Below, piece after piece: positions 1-8,865 of a stretch of 41,854 nucleotides of DNA. The position numbers were made by a program, and so were the translations under genes. The notes beneath the pieces are model-generated. The model worked only from the letters and a program-made list of their open reading frames with translations, was not told the origin of the DNA and ran no database searches. The stretch lies in the NCBI GenBank assembly GCA_964404985.1, contig CAYOMD010000024.1, positions 1 to 41,854 on the forward strand. The letters run 5' to 3'. The stretch's first letter is position 1, and each line of letters starts with the position of its first letter. Origin of the DNA: Hankyongella sp964404985. Its GTDB lineage: Bacteria > Pseudomonadota > Alphaproteobacteria > Sphingomonadales > Sphingomonadaceae.

Positions 1-2
1 TC

Positions 3-179
3 GGTGACCGCTTCGACCAAGGCTATCGGATGCTCAGTTCGCTCGACACCAACGGCGATAGGCGCGTCTCGCGCAGCGAACTCGCCAAAGCCGATGCGCC
101 CGCCTTCGTTGCTGGCGACACCAATGGCGACGCAGTCCTGAGCCGGGAAGAAATCGTCGCCCTCCATCCGTCACGCTGA
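3..179 (+). CDS. EF-hand calcium-binding protein, C-terminal part (5' end outside window)
   Basis: Open from the window edge to a TGA at 177-179, giving 58 residues. Two EF-hand loops are readable: DTNGDRRVSRSE and DTNGDAVLSREE. Both have the D-x-N-x-D start and a Glu at loop position 12, so both look able to bind calcium. The start, any signal peptide and total length lie outside the window. Paired EF-hands like this are common in small secreted or periplasmic alphaproteobacterial proteins; the family assignment rests on the loops only. Confidence 0.75.
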   Translation, partial: GDRFDQGYRMLSSLDTNGDRRVSRSELAKADAPAFVAGDTNGDAVLSREEIVALHPSR

Positions 180-219
180 CCTGGACAGGCTGCCATCACC
201 GCTTCGATTGGAGAAAGTC

Positions 220-1164
220 ATGCTCGAAAATCAGCCCCCTCTCGCTTTCGCCCTTGTCCTCATTGTCTTCGCACTCGTCGAGTTCGTCTGGCGCAAACGC
301 GCTGGCAGGGGTTATGACCTCGGCGCGCTTGGCGCAAATCTAGGCATCATGGCCGGCCAGTTCGCGTCAAAGTTCATCACCGGTGGCGTTGTGACCGCCG
401 CAATGTTCGCGGTGTTCGCTCTCGCACCTGTCCAATGGGCGATGGATGATTGGCGCACCTGGGCGGTCGGCTTTTTCGTCCTCGAGTTCTTCTATTACTG
501 GCAGCATCGTTTCAGCCACACCATCCGCTGGCTGTGGACCAGCCATGCCGTGCATCATTCACCCAATGAATTCACGCTGCCCGCCGCCTTCCGGCTTAGT
601 TGGACCAGCACTATCTCTGGTGCCTGGGTGGTGTTCCTGCCGATGGCGCTGATGGGCTTTCATCCCGTGGTTATCGCGACGCTGCTGGCGATCGACCTGC
701 GATACCAGTATTTCCTGCACACCGAGGCGGTAGGCAAGCTCGGCCCGCTCGAATGGGTGTTCAACACGCCGTCGCACCACCGGGTGCATCACGGCTCCAA
801 CCCGGCCTATCTCGATACCAATTTTGGTGGCGTGCTGATCGTGTTCGATCGCCTGTTCGGCACTTTTGTCGAAGAGCGCGACGACGAGCCGGTCCGTTAT
901 GGACTGACCAAGCCCGTCACCAGCAACAACCCCTTCGTGATCGCCTTTCACGAATGGGCGAATCTCTGGCGCGACCTGAAGGAAGTGCGTTCTGTCCGCA
1001 GCGGGTGGCGGGTTCTCTTCGGCCGTCCCTCCGACCTCGCCAGGTCCGACCCAGGCAAGCCGGTCGGCAGGATCATCCGTGGCAATGTGGTGATGTGGGA
1101 GGACACTGTGGAGGGAACACCAATCGGCGCCTCCATGCGCTTACAGGAGACGCTGCGGGGTTAG
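220..1164 (+). CDS. Sterol desaturase / fatty acid hydroxylase family membrane protein
   Basis: A 314-residue membrane protein. Hydrophobic segments lie near residues 5-25, 40-70, 80-95 and 130-165. It carries the histidine clusters of di-iron membrane hydroxylases: WQHRFSH (His96, His100), HAVHH (109-113) and HHRVHH (about 186-191). Members use O2 and two irons to hydroxylate or desaturate lipids; the substrate here cannot be read. The ATG at 220 is chosen because GGAG sits at 210-213; a TTG four codons upstream is less likely. The C-terminal ~70 residues are soluble. The gene stands alone, with a dispersed repeat after it. Confidence 0.85.
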   Translation: MLENQPPLAFALVLIVFALVEFVWRKRAGRGYDLGALGANLGIMAGQFASKFITGGVVTAAMFAVFALAPVQWAMDDWRTWAVGFFVLEFFYYWQHRFSHTIRWLWTSHAVHHSPNEFTLPAAFRLSWTSTISGAWVVFLPMALMGFHPVVIATLLAIDLRYQYFLHTEAVGKLGPLEWVFNTPSHHRVHHGSNPAYLDTNFGGVLIVFDRLFGTFVEERDDEPVRYGLTKPVTSNNPFVIAFHEWANLWRDLKEVRSVRSGWRVLFGRPSDLARSDPGKPVGRIIRGNVVMWEDTVEGTPIGASMRLQETLRG

Positions 1165-1191
1165 AATATGACGACGCCAGCTTGAGCCATG

Positions 1192-1284
1192 CGTCATCGC
1201 GAGGCGGCCTATGCCGCCGTGGCGATCCAGCTTAAGACTTAAGACTCCGGATTGCCGCGTCGCTTGCCGCGCCTCGCAATGACG
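1192..1284. repeat. Dispersed palindromic repeat, family A (copy 1)
   Basis: A 93-base element whose ends are near-perfect inverted repeats (CGTCATCGCGAGGC and GCCTCGCAATGACG). The core GTGGCGATCCAG recurs at 38247-38336 and, inverted, at 39983-40070. It fills the gap between the hydroxylase and the Usg gene. Similar short repeats are scattered through many alphaproteobacterial genomes; no coding content is seen. Confidence 0.75.
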
Positions 1285-1307
1285 ATTCCAACCAATGTCA
1301 TCACGCC

Positions 1308-1613
1308 TTAATGCGTCGCCGTGCTGAGGCCGTTGGCATTGAGAACATCGGCGGTCAGGTCTTCGCGCACCGTCACCCGGACCGCGATGATTTCTGCCGC
1401 CGGCCCTTGCAGCAGGCTGGTGACGAAAGCCTGGAGCACCGGGTAATCCGGCGCGATATCGAGGGTCTGCCAAAGCAGCATCCGCTGGCCAAGCGTGCCA
1501 TTGCGATCCACGAACTCGATTTCCGCATCCACCATGCGGTACCCCTGTTCCCACAGGGACCAGGGCCGTTCGTTTGGCTGAAGGTCCTCGACAAGTCTGT
1601 CCGTGCGCGCCAT
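1308..1613 (-). CDS. Usg family protein
   Basis: A 101-residue protein. The pattern GYRMVDAEIEFVD, then LLWQTLDIAPDYPVLQAF, then VRVTV matches, as I recall it, the small Usg family of alphaproteobacteria, whose biochemical role is unknown. The ATG at 1613 is preferred because GAGGAA lies just upstream; an in-frame start at 1682 would overlap the next gene. It is divergent from the LysE-type exporter at 1681, with a 67-base gap that must hold both promoters. The last ~12 residues are not conserved-looking. Function is not assigned. Confidence 0.7.
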   Translation of the reverse strand: MARTDRLVEDLQPNERPWSLWEQGYRMVDAEIEFVDRNGTLGQRMLLWQTLDIAPDYPVLQAFVTSLLQGPAAEIIAVRVTVREDLTADVLNANGLSTATH

Positions 1614-1680
1614 GGCTTTCCTCACAGGTTCCGCACCCGGTATACGCCAGGGTCCTTTAACAGCAGGTATCTGCCCGAGC

Positions 1681-2346
1681 ATGAATACAGAATGGCTGGC
1701 GACGGCCTATCTTCCTGCAGGTCTGGGGATTGGTCTTCTGGCGTCCGCGCCCATGGGGCCGGTCAATATCCTCGTGATTCAAAGCGCACTTCAGAGCGGG
1801 CGCAAGCCGGCGCTGCTGCTGGGGTTCGGGTCTGCCCTGGGGGACCTGCTGTTCGCGACCATCGCCGCGCTCGGCATCGGCGTGCTGATCTCCGGCTTTA
1901 CGGACCACCGGGAGGCTTTGCGCCTGGCCGGCGGTGCCATCATGATCGCTTTCGCCGGCTTCCTCTGGTTCCGGGCCCCTCACCTGCAGACTGGCCCGGC
2001 ACAGCCGCAGGGCAAATCCTGGAATCTCGCCATCGCCGCCTTCGCCATGACCATCACCAACCCGGTCACGTTACTGTGGTTCGCAAGCGTTTTCGGGACC
2101 GTCGGCTTCGTCGCCATCGGCCACAGTACGCCCCGCGCCTTGCTGCATTCCCTGATTCTGGTCTCTGGCGTCTTTATCGGTGCCATGGGCTGGTGGGTGC
2201 TGGTCACCGGCCTGACTCGCCGCTACCGGCACCATGTCAATGATCGCATGCTCGCGCACGTGAACCACGGGATAGCGTTGATCATGCTGGCCTCTGGCGT
2301 CTATGCCGTAGCCGACAGCCTGATGCATTGGCAGCGATTACAGTAG
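1681..2346 (+). CDS. LysE/RhtB family amino-acid exporter
   Basis: A 221-residue membrane protein with about six hydrophobic segments. The N-terminal stretch GLLASAPMGPVNILVIQSAL carries the PMGPVN signature of the LysE/RhtB family, which exports amino acids or related metabolites across the inner membrane. A second family-like block is TITNPVTLLWFASVF near residues 120-135. ATG 1681 is chosen over upstream in-frame starts that would run into the divergent usg gene. The substrate cannot be deduced. Confidence 0.85.
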   Translation: MNTEWLATAYLPAGLGIGLLASAPMGPVNILVIQSALQSGRKPALLLGFGSALGDLLFATIAALGIGVLISGFTDHREALRLAGGAIMIAFAGFLWFRAPHLQTGPAQPQGKSWNLAIAAFAMTITNPVTLLWFASVFGTVGFVAIGHSTPRALLHSLILVSGVFIGAMGWWVLVTGLTRRYRHHVNDRMLAHVNHGIALIMLASGVYAVADSLMHWQRLQ

Positions 2347-2443
2347 CAGCGATATCGTTTCGATTGCGATACGCACGAACTGCCGATAGAGCGTTCACGA
2401 TATTGATTACCGTTTGCGATGTTTAGCAGAAGTGGGGGTTCTC

Positions 2444-3079
2444 ATGCAGTCAACTGATTTCGCAAGCATTCTTTGCTCTCGCTTGTGCCATGATCTGGTC
2501 AGCCCTGCCGGGGCGCTCTCGACCGGCCTCGAACTGCTGCAGGACGAGCCCGACGAGGCGATGCGCAAGCAATGCCTTGACCTGCTCGGCAGCAGCGCAC
2601 GCCAGATTACCAGCAGGTTGAAGTTTTTCCGCATGGCCTTCGGCGCCGGCGCCGGCCTGGCCGAGAGCGTGGATGTGCGCGAGTTGCAAGCCGCTCTCAA
2701 TGGCTGGTTCGACGCAGACAAGGTACAGATCCACTGGATGGTGGAGACGGACCTGCTCCCCAAGACCGCTGCCAAGTTGCTGCTCAATCTCGCCATGCTG
2801 GCCGGCGAATCGCTGTTGCGCGGGGGCGTGCTTCACGTGGCGGCCCAGCGGAGCGAGACGGCGCTGGAACTCGCGATCCGTGCCGAGGGTCCGCGACTGC
2901 GACTCCACGATGACGTGTATCAGGTGCTCACACGCGATCCACATGTTCTGACGCCGGAGCCGCGCACCGCCCCGGCCTTCCTTGTCCGCACCCTGAGCCA
3001 GGACGCCGGTGCGACGCTCGCGGTCGACACCTCGATCGAGGGTGTGCTGGTTATCGGGCTGGCGCTGCCCACCGCCTGA
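2444..3079 (+). CDS. chpT: Histidine phosphotransferase, ChpT family
   Basis: A 211-residue protein. The N-terminal helix CSRLCHDLVSPAGALSTGLE holds the phospho-accepting His16 in the C-H-D-L-V-S-P context of ChpT. The C-terminal half looks like a degenerate HATPase fold without ATP-binding motifs, as in ChpT dimers. In Caulobacter, ChpT carries phosphate from CckA to CtrA and CpdR. The start at 2444 has GGGGG upstream; a start at 2414 is possible but lacks a site. It lies 109 bases before cheA on the same strand, so it could instead, or also, serve the chemotaxis system; that is inference. Confidence 0.82.
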   Translation: MQSTDFASILCSRLCHDLVSPAGALSTGLELLQDEPDEAMRKQCLDLLGSSARQITSRLKFFRMAFGAGAGLAESVDVRELQAALNGWFDADKVQIHWMVETDLLPKTAAKLLLNLAMLAGESLLRGGVLHVAAQRSETALELAIRAEGPRLRLHDDVYQVLTRDPHVLTPEPRTAPAFLVRTLSQDAGATLAVDTSIEGVLVIGLALPTA

Positions 3080-3097
3080 TCAAACAATCAAACAGCG

Positions 3098-3113
3098 CTA
3101 AGCGGTTCTTAAC
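3098..3113. promoter_or_regulatory. CtrA-like box upstream of cheA
   Basis: CTAA-N7-TTAAC differs at one base from the CtrA consensus TTAA-N7-TTAAC. It lies between the chpT stop and the cheA ATG, about 75 bases before the start. CtrA controls motility and chemotaxis genes in many alphaproteobacteria, which makes it plausible. A single imperfect match can occur by chance. Confidence 0.35.
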
Positions 3114-3188
3114 CGAAGCTGAGCCATGGTCTGCAGGACACCGGCGGATATCCGCCGTGACGTGTTTGCATTGCCAAGGGGTCGGCCG

Positions 3189-5894
3189 ATGGACGATTTG
3201 CTGAGTGAATTTCTGACGGAAACCAACGAGAGCCTGGATACCGTTGATAACGAACTGGTCCGGCTGGAGCAGAATCCCAACGATAAAGCCGTCCTCGATA
3301 ACATTTTCCGGCTTGTCCACACGATCAAGGGGACCTGCGGCTTCCTGGGCCTGCCACGACTCGAGTCGGTCGCGCATGCGGCGGAAAACGTGCTCGGCAA
3401 GTTCCGCGATGGCGAGCTGGTGGTAACACCGCATCTCGTCACACTCATTCTCGAAGCGCTGGACTGCATCAAGGGAATCCTGCGTGGTCTTGAGTCCACC
3501 GGGCAGGAACCGGATGGCGAAGACAGCGACCTGATTCGCGTGCTGGATGATGCGGCAGCAGGGAATTTCGGCACCTCGACCCTGACCGCCGATGCTCCGG
3601 AGCCCGATTCGCGCCAGATGACCGAGCAGATGCTCGGCCGCTCGCTCAAGCCGGGCGAAGTCTCCCTGGAAGAACTGGAAGCAGCATTCGCCCAGGCCAT
3701 TGGCCCCGACGTGGCCACCGTATCGCCGGAACTGCCGGTTGCACCGGTTGCCAAGAACCCGGTTGCCGAGGCACCGCAGACTGCAGCGCGCGCGGCGGCG
3801 GCCACCGCTCCTGTACCGGCAAACGACGATGCCGGCGCCGGCAAAGCCAACCAGAGCATCCGGGTGTCGGTCGACCTGCTCGAAGACCTGATGAACCTGG
3901 TCTCCGAACTGGTCCTGACCCGCAACCAGTTGCTGCAGATCGTCCGCCGTCATGAGCAAAGCGAATTCACGGTGCCGCTGCAGCGCCTGTCGCAGTGCAC
4001 GACCGAGCTGCAGGAAGGCGTGATGAAAACGCGCATGCAGCCGATCGGCAACGCCTGGGCCAAGCTGCCGCGCATCATTCGCGATCTCTCGGTCGAACTC
4101 GACAAGAAAATCGAACTGGAGATGAAGGGCGCCGAGACCGAGCTGGATCGGCAGGTGCTGGAGCTCATCAAGGACCCGCTCACCCACATGGTGCGCAACT
4201 CGGCGGACCACGGCATCGAACGCCCGGCAGACCGCGCCGCTGCGGGCAAGCCGGAGACCGGCACGGTCCGGCTGAACGCCTACCATGAAGGCGGGCACAT
4301 CATCATCGAGATCGTTGACGACGGTCGCGGCATCAGCATCGGCAAACTGAAGAAAAAGATCATCGAGGTTGGGCTGGTCACAGAGGCGGAAGCTCATACC
4401 CTGACCGACGTCCAGATCCAGAAATTCATCTTCCATCCAGGCCTGTCGACCGCCGAGAAGGTCACCGCCGTATCCGGCCGCGGCGTCGGCATGGATGTCG
4501 TGAAATCAAACATCGAGAAAATCGGTGGCACGATTGACCTTGAATCGGTCGAAGGCAAGGGCACCCGGTTCGCGATCAAGATCCCGCTGACGCTGGCCAT
4601 TGTTTCGGCACTGATCGTCGAGGCCGGCAAGGAACGCTTTGCCATGCCGCAGATCGCAGTGCTCGAACTGGTGCGCGCTGCCGGCGACAGCGAGCATCGC
4701 ATCGAGTTCATCAACGATACGCCGGTGCTTCGCCTGCGCAACCGCCTGCTGCCACTGGTCCACCTGGACCGGGTCCTCGGCCTGCGCAGTGTAGAAAGCA
4801 TCGTGCTCGACGAGCAGTTCATCATCGTCACGCAGGTCGGCGCGTTCACTTTCGGGATCGTGGTCGACCAAGTCTACGACACCGAGGAAATTGTGGTGAA
4901 GCCGGTCGCGCCGATCCTGAAGGACCTGTCCGTCTACACCGGCAACACGATCCTCGGCGACGGCAGTGTCATCATGATCCTCGACCCGAACGGCCTCTCC
5001 AATGCCACCTCGGTGGTGCAAGACAATGACCAGACGGAACTGGAACAACTGGCACAGGCGTCAGCCAAGAATGACCGTGAGGCCATGCTGCTGTTCCGTG
5101 CCGGCGATGCCAACCCGAAGGCCGTCCCGCTGTCGCTGGTTGCGCGACTGGAGGAAATCCAGGTCAGCACCATCGAGCACGCCGAAGGCCGACCGATGGT
5201 ACAATATCGCGGTGGCCTGATGCCGTTGCTCACCATCGATTACAGCCAGCCGATCCGCGAGAGCGGCAGCCAGCCGGTGCTGGTGTTCGCCGACGGCGAG
5301 CGCAGCATGGGCCTGTGTGTCGACGAGATCCTCGATATCGTGGAAAGCGACCTGGCCATCGAACTCTCGATTGCGAACAGTGGCCGTGTCGGCACGGCGG
5401 TCATCGCCAGCAAAGTCACCGAGATCATCGATGTCGGCCACTTCCTGCGTCTGGCCTTCCCCCAGCATGGTGGCGATCGCGTATTTGCCAACGCCACAAC
5501 CCGCACTGGCGCGCGCGCACGGTTGCTTCTGGTCGATGACAGCAGCTTCTTCCGCAACATGCTGAAGCCGCAACTGCTGGCCGCCGGCTATGACGTCATT
5601 ACCGCCGATGACGGTGTGATGGCCCTGAAGAAGATCGAGTCGGAAAGCCATATCGACCTGATCGTCTCCGACATCGAGATGCCGAACATGGACGGTTTCG
5701 AACTCGCCGAGGCCCTGAGGCGAGACCAGAAATGGGCGTCTGTCCCGATGGTGGCCCTCTCCTCATTGACCTCGGAGCGCGATTTCCAGCGCGGCCGCGA
5801 GGCCGGTTTCTCGGACTATGTCGCCAAATTTGACCGCGACACCCTACTGAAGACGCTCGAGCAGCAGCTCGATCTTGCCGCCAACGCCGCCTGA
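3189..5894 (+). CDS. cheA: Hybrid chemotaxis histidine kinase CheA with extra CheW-like and receiver domains
   Basis: A 901-residue cytoplasmic kinase. Order: HPt with His44 (RLVHTIKGTCGFLG); Ala/Pro-rich linker without a recognisable P2; P3 dimerisation (~223-280); HATPase with N-box HMVRNSADHG (N337), DDGRG (377-381) and GRGVGMDVV (430-438); CheW-like P5 (~470-605); a second, more divergent CheW-like region (~625-760); and a C-terminal receiver with Asp828 (VSDIEMPNMDGF). Classical CheA is ~650 residues, so the extra CheW-like part and receiver make this a hybrid. ATG 3189 has AGGGG upstream. It heads the cheAWYBR operon. The receiver may be a phosphate sink or a branch output. Confidence 0.93.
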   Translation: MDDLLSEFLTETNESLDTVDNELVRLEQNPNDKAVLDNIFRLVHTIKGTCGFLGLPRLESVAHAAENVLGKFRDGELVVTPHLVTLILEALDCIKGILRGLESTGQEPDGEDSDLIRVLDDAAAGNFGTSTLTADAPEPDSRQMTEQMLGRSLKPGEVSLEELEAAFAQAIGPDVATVSPELPVAPVAKNPVAEAPQTAARAAAATAPVPANDDAGAGKANQSIRVSVDLLEDLMNLVSELVLTRNQLLQIVRRHEQSEFTVPLQRLSQCTTELQEGVMKTRMQPIGNAWAKLPRIIRDLSVELDKKIELEMKGAETELDRQVLELIKDPLTHMVRNSADHGIERPADRAAAGKPETGTVRLNAYHEGGHIIIEIVDDGRGISIGKLKKKIIEVGLVTEAEAHTLTDVQIQKFIFHPGLSTAEKVTAVSGRGVGMDVVKSNIEKIGGTIDLESVEGKGTRFAIKIPLTLAIVSALIVEAGKERFAMPQIAVLELVRAAGDSEHRIEFINDTPVLRLRNRLLPLVHLDRVLGLRSVESIVLDEQFIIVTQVGAFTFGIVVDQVYDTEEIVVKPVAPILKDLSVYTGNTILGDGSVIMILDPNGLSNATSVVQDNDQTELEQLAQASAKNDREAMLLFRAGDANPKAVPLSLVARLEEIQVSTIEHAEGRPMVQYRGGLMPLLTIDYSQPIRESGSQPVLVFADGERSMGLCVDEILDIVESDLAIELSIANSGRVGTAVIASKVTEIIDVGHFLRLAFPQHGGDRVFANATTRTGARARLLLVDDSSFFRNMLKPQLLAAGYDVITADDGVMALKKIESESHIDLIVSDIEMPNMDGFELAEALRRDQKWASVPMVALSSLTSERDFQRGREAGFSDYVAKFDRDTLLKTLEQQLDLAANAA

Positions 5895-5913
5895 GCCAGT
5901 ACGGAGCCAGACC

Positions 5914-6363
5914 ATGAGCCAGACTTCGAACGAATTCGTGACCATCAGCCTCTGCGGCCAGTTGCTCGGTATCCCGGTGCTGCTGGTGCAGGATGTGCTG
6001 AAACCGCAACTCATCACCCGCGTGCCGCTGTCGCCGAACTGGGTTGCCGGTGTGCTGAACCTGCGCGGACGTATCGTCACCGCCATTGACCTGCGCGCAC
6101 GCCTTGGCTTGCCGCCGCGCGGCGAAGGCGAACGCGCCGGCATGAGTGTCGTCGTCGAATACAAGGGCGAGCCCTACTCGCTGCTCATCGACCGTGTCGG
6201 TGAGGTCCTCAGCCTGGAAGACTCGCTGTACGAGAAGAACCCGGTGACGCTCGATCCGCGCTGGCGGGAAGTCTCGAACGGTATCTACCGCCTGGAGGAT
6301 CAGCTTCTGGTCGTTCTCGACGTGAACCGCCTTCTCGAACTGAATATTGCCCGCGCCGCATAG
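5914..6363 (+). CDS. cheW: Chemotaxis coupling protein CheW
   Basis: A 149-residue single-domain CheW. The diagnostic stretch GVLNLRGRIVTAIDLRARLG is present, followed by VVEYKGEPYSLLIDRVGEVL. It bridges CheA to chemoreceptor arrays at the inner membrane. GGAG at 5902-5905 supports the ATG at 5914, 19 bases after the cheA stop. No chemoreceptor gene lies in the window, so its partner receptors are elsewhere. Confidence 0.93.
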   Translation: MSQTSNEFVTISLCGQLLGIPVLLVQDVLKPQLITRVPLSPNWVAGVLNLRGRIVTAIDLRARLGLPPRGEGERAGMSVVVEYKGEPYSLLIDRVGEVLSLEDSLYEKNPVTLDPRWREVSNGIYRLEDQLLVVLDVNRLLELNIARAA

Positions 6364-6427
6364 CTGACGTTTAAGGAAATTCTCAAGGTTTACGCGCGTA
6401 AATAGGCGTAACCAACAGGAGCATACC

Positions 6428-6793
6428 ATGAAATCTTGTCTCGTCGTCGACGACTCGAAAGTGATCCGAAAGGTTGCGCGACGCATACTGGAGGAACTTC
6501 AATTCCAGATCGACGAAGCCGTCGATGGTCGCGACGCATTCGAGCGTTGCCAGGCATCGATGCCGGACGTCGTGCTGCTCGACTGGAATATGCCAGTCAT
6601 GAACGGCCTGGACTTCCTCAAGCTTCTGCGCGGTACGGATGCCGGCAAGCAGCCGATCGTGGTGTTCTGCACGACCGAGAACGACATGGCGCACATCCGT
6701 GCCGCTATTGATGCCGGTGCGAACGAATACATCATGAAGCCGTTCGATCGCGAGATCATCGAAGCCAAGTTCTCGCAAGTCGGTCTGCTGTAA
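6428..6793 (+). CDS. cheY: Single-domain response regulator CheY
   Basis: A 121-residue receiver domain with no output domain. Key residues are present: acidic pair D8-D9, phospho-acceptor Asp52 (VVLLDWNMPVMNG), Thr82 and Lys104 (YIMKPF). Phospho-CheY binds the flagellar motor switch; alternatively it can act as a phosphate sink. AGGAG lies seven bases before the ATG. Its place between cheW and cheB makes it the likely output of this CheA, although CheA also has its own receiver. Confidence 0.9.
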   Translation: MKSCLVVDDSKVIRKVARRILEELQFQIDEAVDGRDAFERCQASMPDVVLLDWNMPVMNGLDFLKLLRGTDAGKQPIVVFCTTENDMAHIRAAIDAGANEYIMKPFDREIIEAKFSQVGLL

Positions 6794-6844
6794 GCGCCTG
6801 TCTGCGCCCCCCGGCCTGCTTGACGATCCCTGGAGTACCATAAC

Positions 6845-8026
6845 GTGAGCTTTCCCGCTGAAGTCCAACCTGCACAGCCTGCCGTGGCTCCCGGCCATGT
6901 GCGCGTTCTTGTTGTCGACGACTCGGCGGTCATTCGCGGGATCATCACGCGCTGGCTGGAAGACCAATCCAATATTCGGGTCATCGCTTCGGCAGCCAAC
7001 GGCGCAACCGCGCTGCGTGCTGTGAAATCCACCGAGTTCGATGTTGTCATCCTCGACATCGAGATGCCGGAGATGGATGGCCTGACTGCCTTGCCGCAGC
7101 TGCTGGCAGCGCAACCGGGCCTGCAGATCATCATGGCCTCCACCCTGACCATGCGCAACGCCGACATCTCTCTGCGTGCGCTCAGCCTGGGCGCTGTAGA
7201 CTATATTCCCAAGCCGCAAAGCACCCGTCTGGTCACGGCGGGTCAGGACTTCCGGCTTGAACTGGTCCAGAAGGTACTGGCGCTCGGCAATGTCGCGCGC
7301 CGCCAGCGGAACCAGCCGACAATCGAGACCAGTGCGCCTGCACCCGTCGCCAAGCCTGCGGTCGCACCGACAGAGGCCACGCCAAAATTTCCGCGTATTA
7401 TCAACAGAGGCCAGCCCGTGCGCCTTGCGCCGCGCTCCCATGTTACGCCGGGGCTGGTTGCCATCGGCAGTTCGACCGGCGGCCCTCAAGCGCTGTTCAC
7501 GGTTATCGGGGCGCTGGGCAAACTGATTGGTGTGCCGGTCATCATCACCCAGCATATGCCGCCGACCTTCACGGCGATCCTGGCTCAACATATCGAACGG
7601 GTCAGTGGTGTGCCCTGCATTGAGGTCACCAGCAATCAGAAGGCCCTGCCCGGACGGGTCTATGTGGCGCCCGGCGACCGGCACATGCTGGTTGGCGGCA
7701 CCACTCATGTGCCGGAACTGAGCCTGAGCGACGGTGAGCCTGAGAACTTCTGCCGACCGGCGGTCGACCCGATGTTCCGTTCGGCATCGGATGTGTTCGG
7801 CAGTGGTCTGCTGGCCGTCGTTTTGACCGGCATGGGCCAGGACGGTGCAGCCGGTGCAGAGCAGGTGATCGCCCGGGGCGGTACCGTGATCGCTCAGGAC
7901 GAAGCAACCTCGGTCGTCTGGGGCATGCCCGGCGCTGTGGCACACGTCGGCGCTGCCAGCATGATCCTGCCTCTGCCGGAAATCGGCGTCCGTATCCGCG
8001 CCCTCGTAGAAGGTAAGCTAGTATGA
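6845..8026 (+). CDS. cheB: Chemoreceptor glutamate methylesterase CheB
   Basis: A 393-residue two-domain protein. The N-terminal receiver has Asp71 (VVILDIEMPEMDG). A Pro/Ala-rich linker (~155-200) leads to the methylesterase with GSSTGGP (Ser210), QHMPP (His237) and GMGQDGAAG (Asp333), which form the catalytic triad. It removes methyl groups from receptors for adaptation. The start is GTG at 6845 with GGAG at 6832-6835. The ~20 residues before the receiver are non-conserved. Confidence 0.94.
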   Translation: MSFPAEVQPAQPAVAPGHVRVLVVDDSAVIRGIITRWLEDQSNIRVIASAANGATALRAVKSTEFDVVILDIEMPEMDGLTALPQLLAAQPGLQIIMASTLTMRNADISLRALSLGAVDYIPKPQSTRLVTAGQDFRLELVQKVLALGNVARRQRNQPTIETSAPAPVAKPAVAPTEATPKFPRIINRGQPVRLAPRSHVTPGLVAIGSSTGGPQALFTVIGALGKLIGVPVIITQHMPPTFTAILAQHIERVSGVPCIEVTSNQKALPGRVYVAPGDRHMLVGGTTHVPELSLSDGEPENFCRPAVDPMFRSASDVFGSGLLAVVLTGMGQDGAAGAEQVIARGGTVIAQDEATSVVWGMPGAVAHVGAASMILPLPEIGVRIRALVEGKLV

Positions 8027-8865
8027 GTACCTTGGATGCCCGCGACTTTGATCTGCTCGCAGACCTCTTGAAGTCCCGGTCTGGCCTGATTGTCACCCGT
8101 GACAAGGTCTACCTGCTGGAGTCGCGCTTTACACCGATCGCCCGCCGCCGTGGCCACAACAGCCTGCCGGAACTGGTCGGCGAGATGCGGATGCATGCCA
8201 ACGAAGCGTTGCTGTCCGAAATCACGGACGCCATGACCACCAACGAGTCGTTTTTCTACCGCGATCAGACTCCCTTCGACATTCTGACCAAACATACACT
8301 GCCCGCGCTGCGCGCTGCGCGCAGTAACACCAAACGTTTGCGGATCTGGTGCGCCGCGGCCTCGACCGGGCAGGAACCCTACTCGATAGCCATGCTTTTT
8401 GCCGACAACCCCGGTCTGTGGTCAGACTGGCAGATCGACATCATCGGCACTGACCTCTCCACCAATGCGCTCAACCGGGCAAAGGCGGGTATCTACTCGC
8501 AATTTGAGGTCCAGCGCGGCCTCCCGATCCAGAAGCTCATCAAGTATTTCGAGCAAAAGGGCGACACCTGGCAAATCCACGAGCCGATCCGGAAGATGGT
8601 GCGCTACGGCAATTTCAACCTGCTCGACTCGATGACGTCACTTGGACAGTTCGACATCGTGTTCTGCCGCAATGTGCTGATCTATTTCGATGCCCCGACC
8701 AAAGGCAAAGTCATGGACGCAATCCGCGGACAACTGACAACCGATGGGGCCATGTTCCTGGGTGCGGCAGAGACTGTGCTCGGCTTGACCAAGGCGTTTC
8801 GCCCGATCCACGAATTGCGCGGCCTCTATGTGCCGACCGAAAGCCTGTTTGCTGTCGCTGCTTAG
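8023..8865 (+). CDS. cheR: Chemoreceptor protein-glutamate methyltransferase CheR
   Basis: A 280-residue SAM-dependent methyltransferase. It has an N-terminal helical CheR_N domain (~5-60) and a Rossmann domain with the SAM loop WCAAASTGQEPYSIAM (~115-130) and CRNVLIYFD near 215. It methylates receptor glutamates and opposes CheB. The ATG overlaps the cheB stop by four bases, implying translational coupling. It is the last chemotaxis gene; a repeat element begins directly after its TAG. Confidence 0.94.
   Translation: MSTLDARDFDLLADLLKSRSGLIVTRDKVYLLESRFTPIARRRGHNSLPELVGEMRMHANEALLSEITDAMTTNESFFYRDQTPFDILTKHTLPALRAARSNTKRLRIWCAAASTGQEPYSIAMLFADNPGLWSDWQIDIIGTDLSTNALNRAKAGIYSQFEVQRGLPIQKLIKYFEQKGDTWQIHEPIRKMVRYGNFNLLDSMTSLGQFDIVFCRNVLIYFDAPTKGKVMDAIRGQLTTDGAMFLGAAETVLGLTKAFRPIHELRGLYVPTESLFAVAA

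Noticed and set aside
1311..2243. Plus-strand frame overlapping usg and the LysE gene
   Set aside because: It is Arg/Pro/Gly-rich out-of-frame translation; both usg and the exporter have motifs and ribosome sites.
3051..4436. Long open frame (461 codons) antisense to cheA
   Set aside because: The plus-strand frame is unmistakably CheA. High GC produces long antisense frames; this one has a His/Arg/Ala-rich composition and no motifs.
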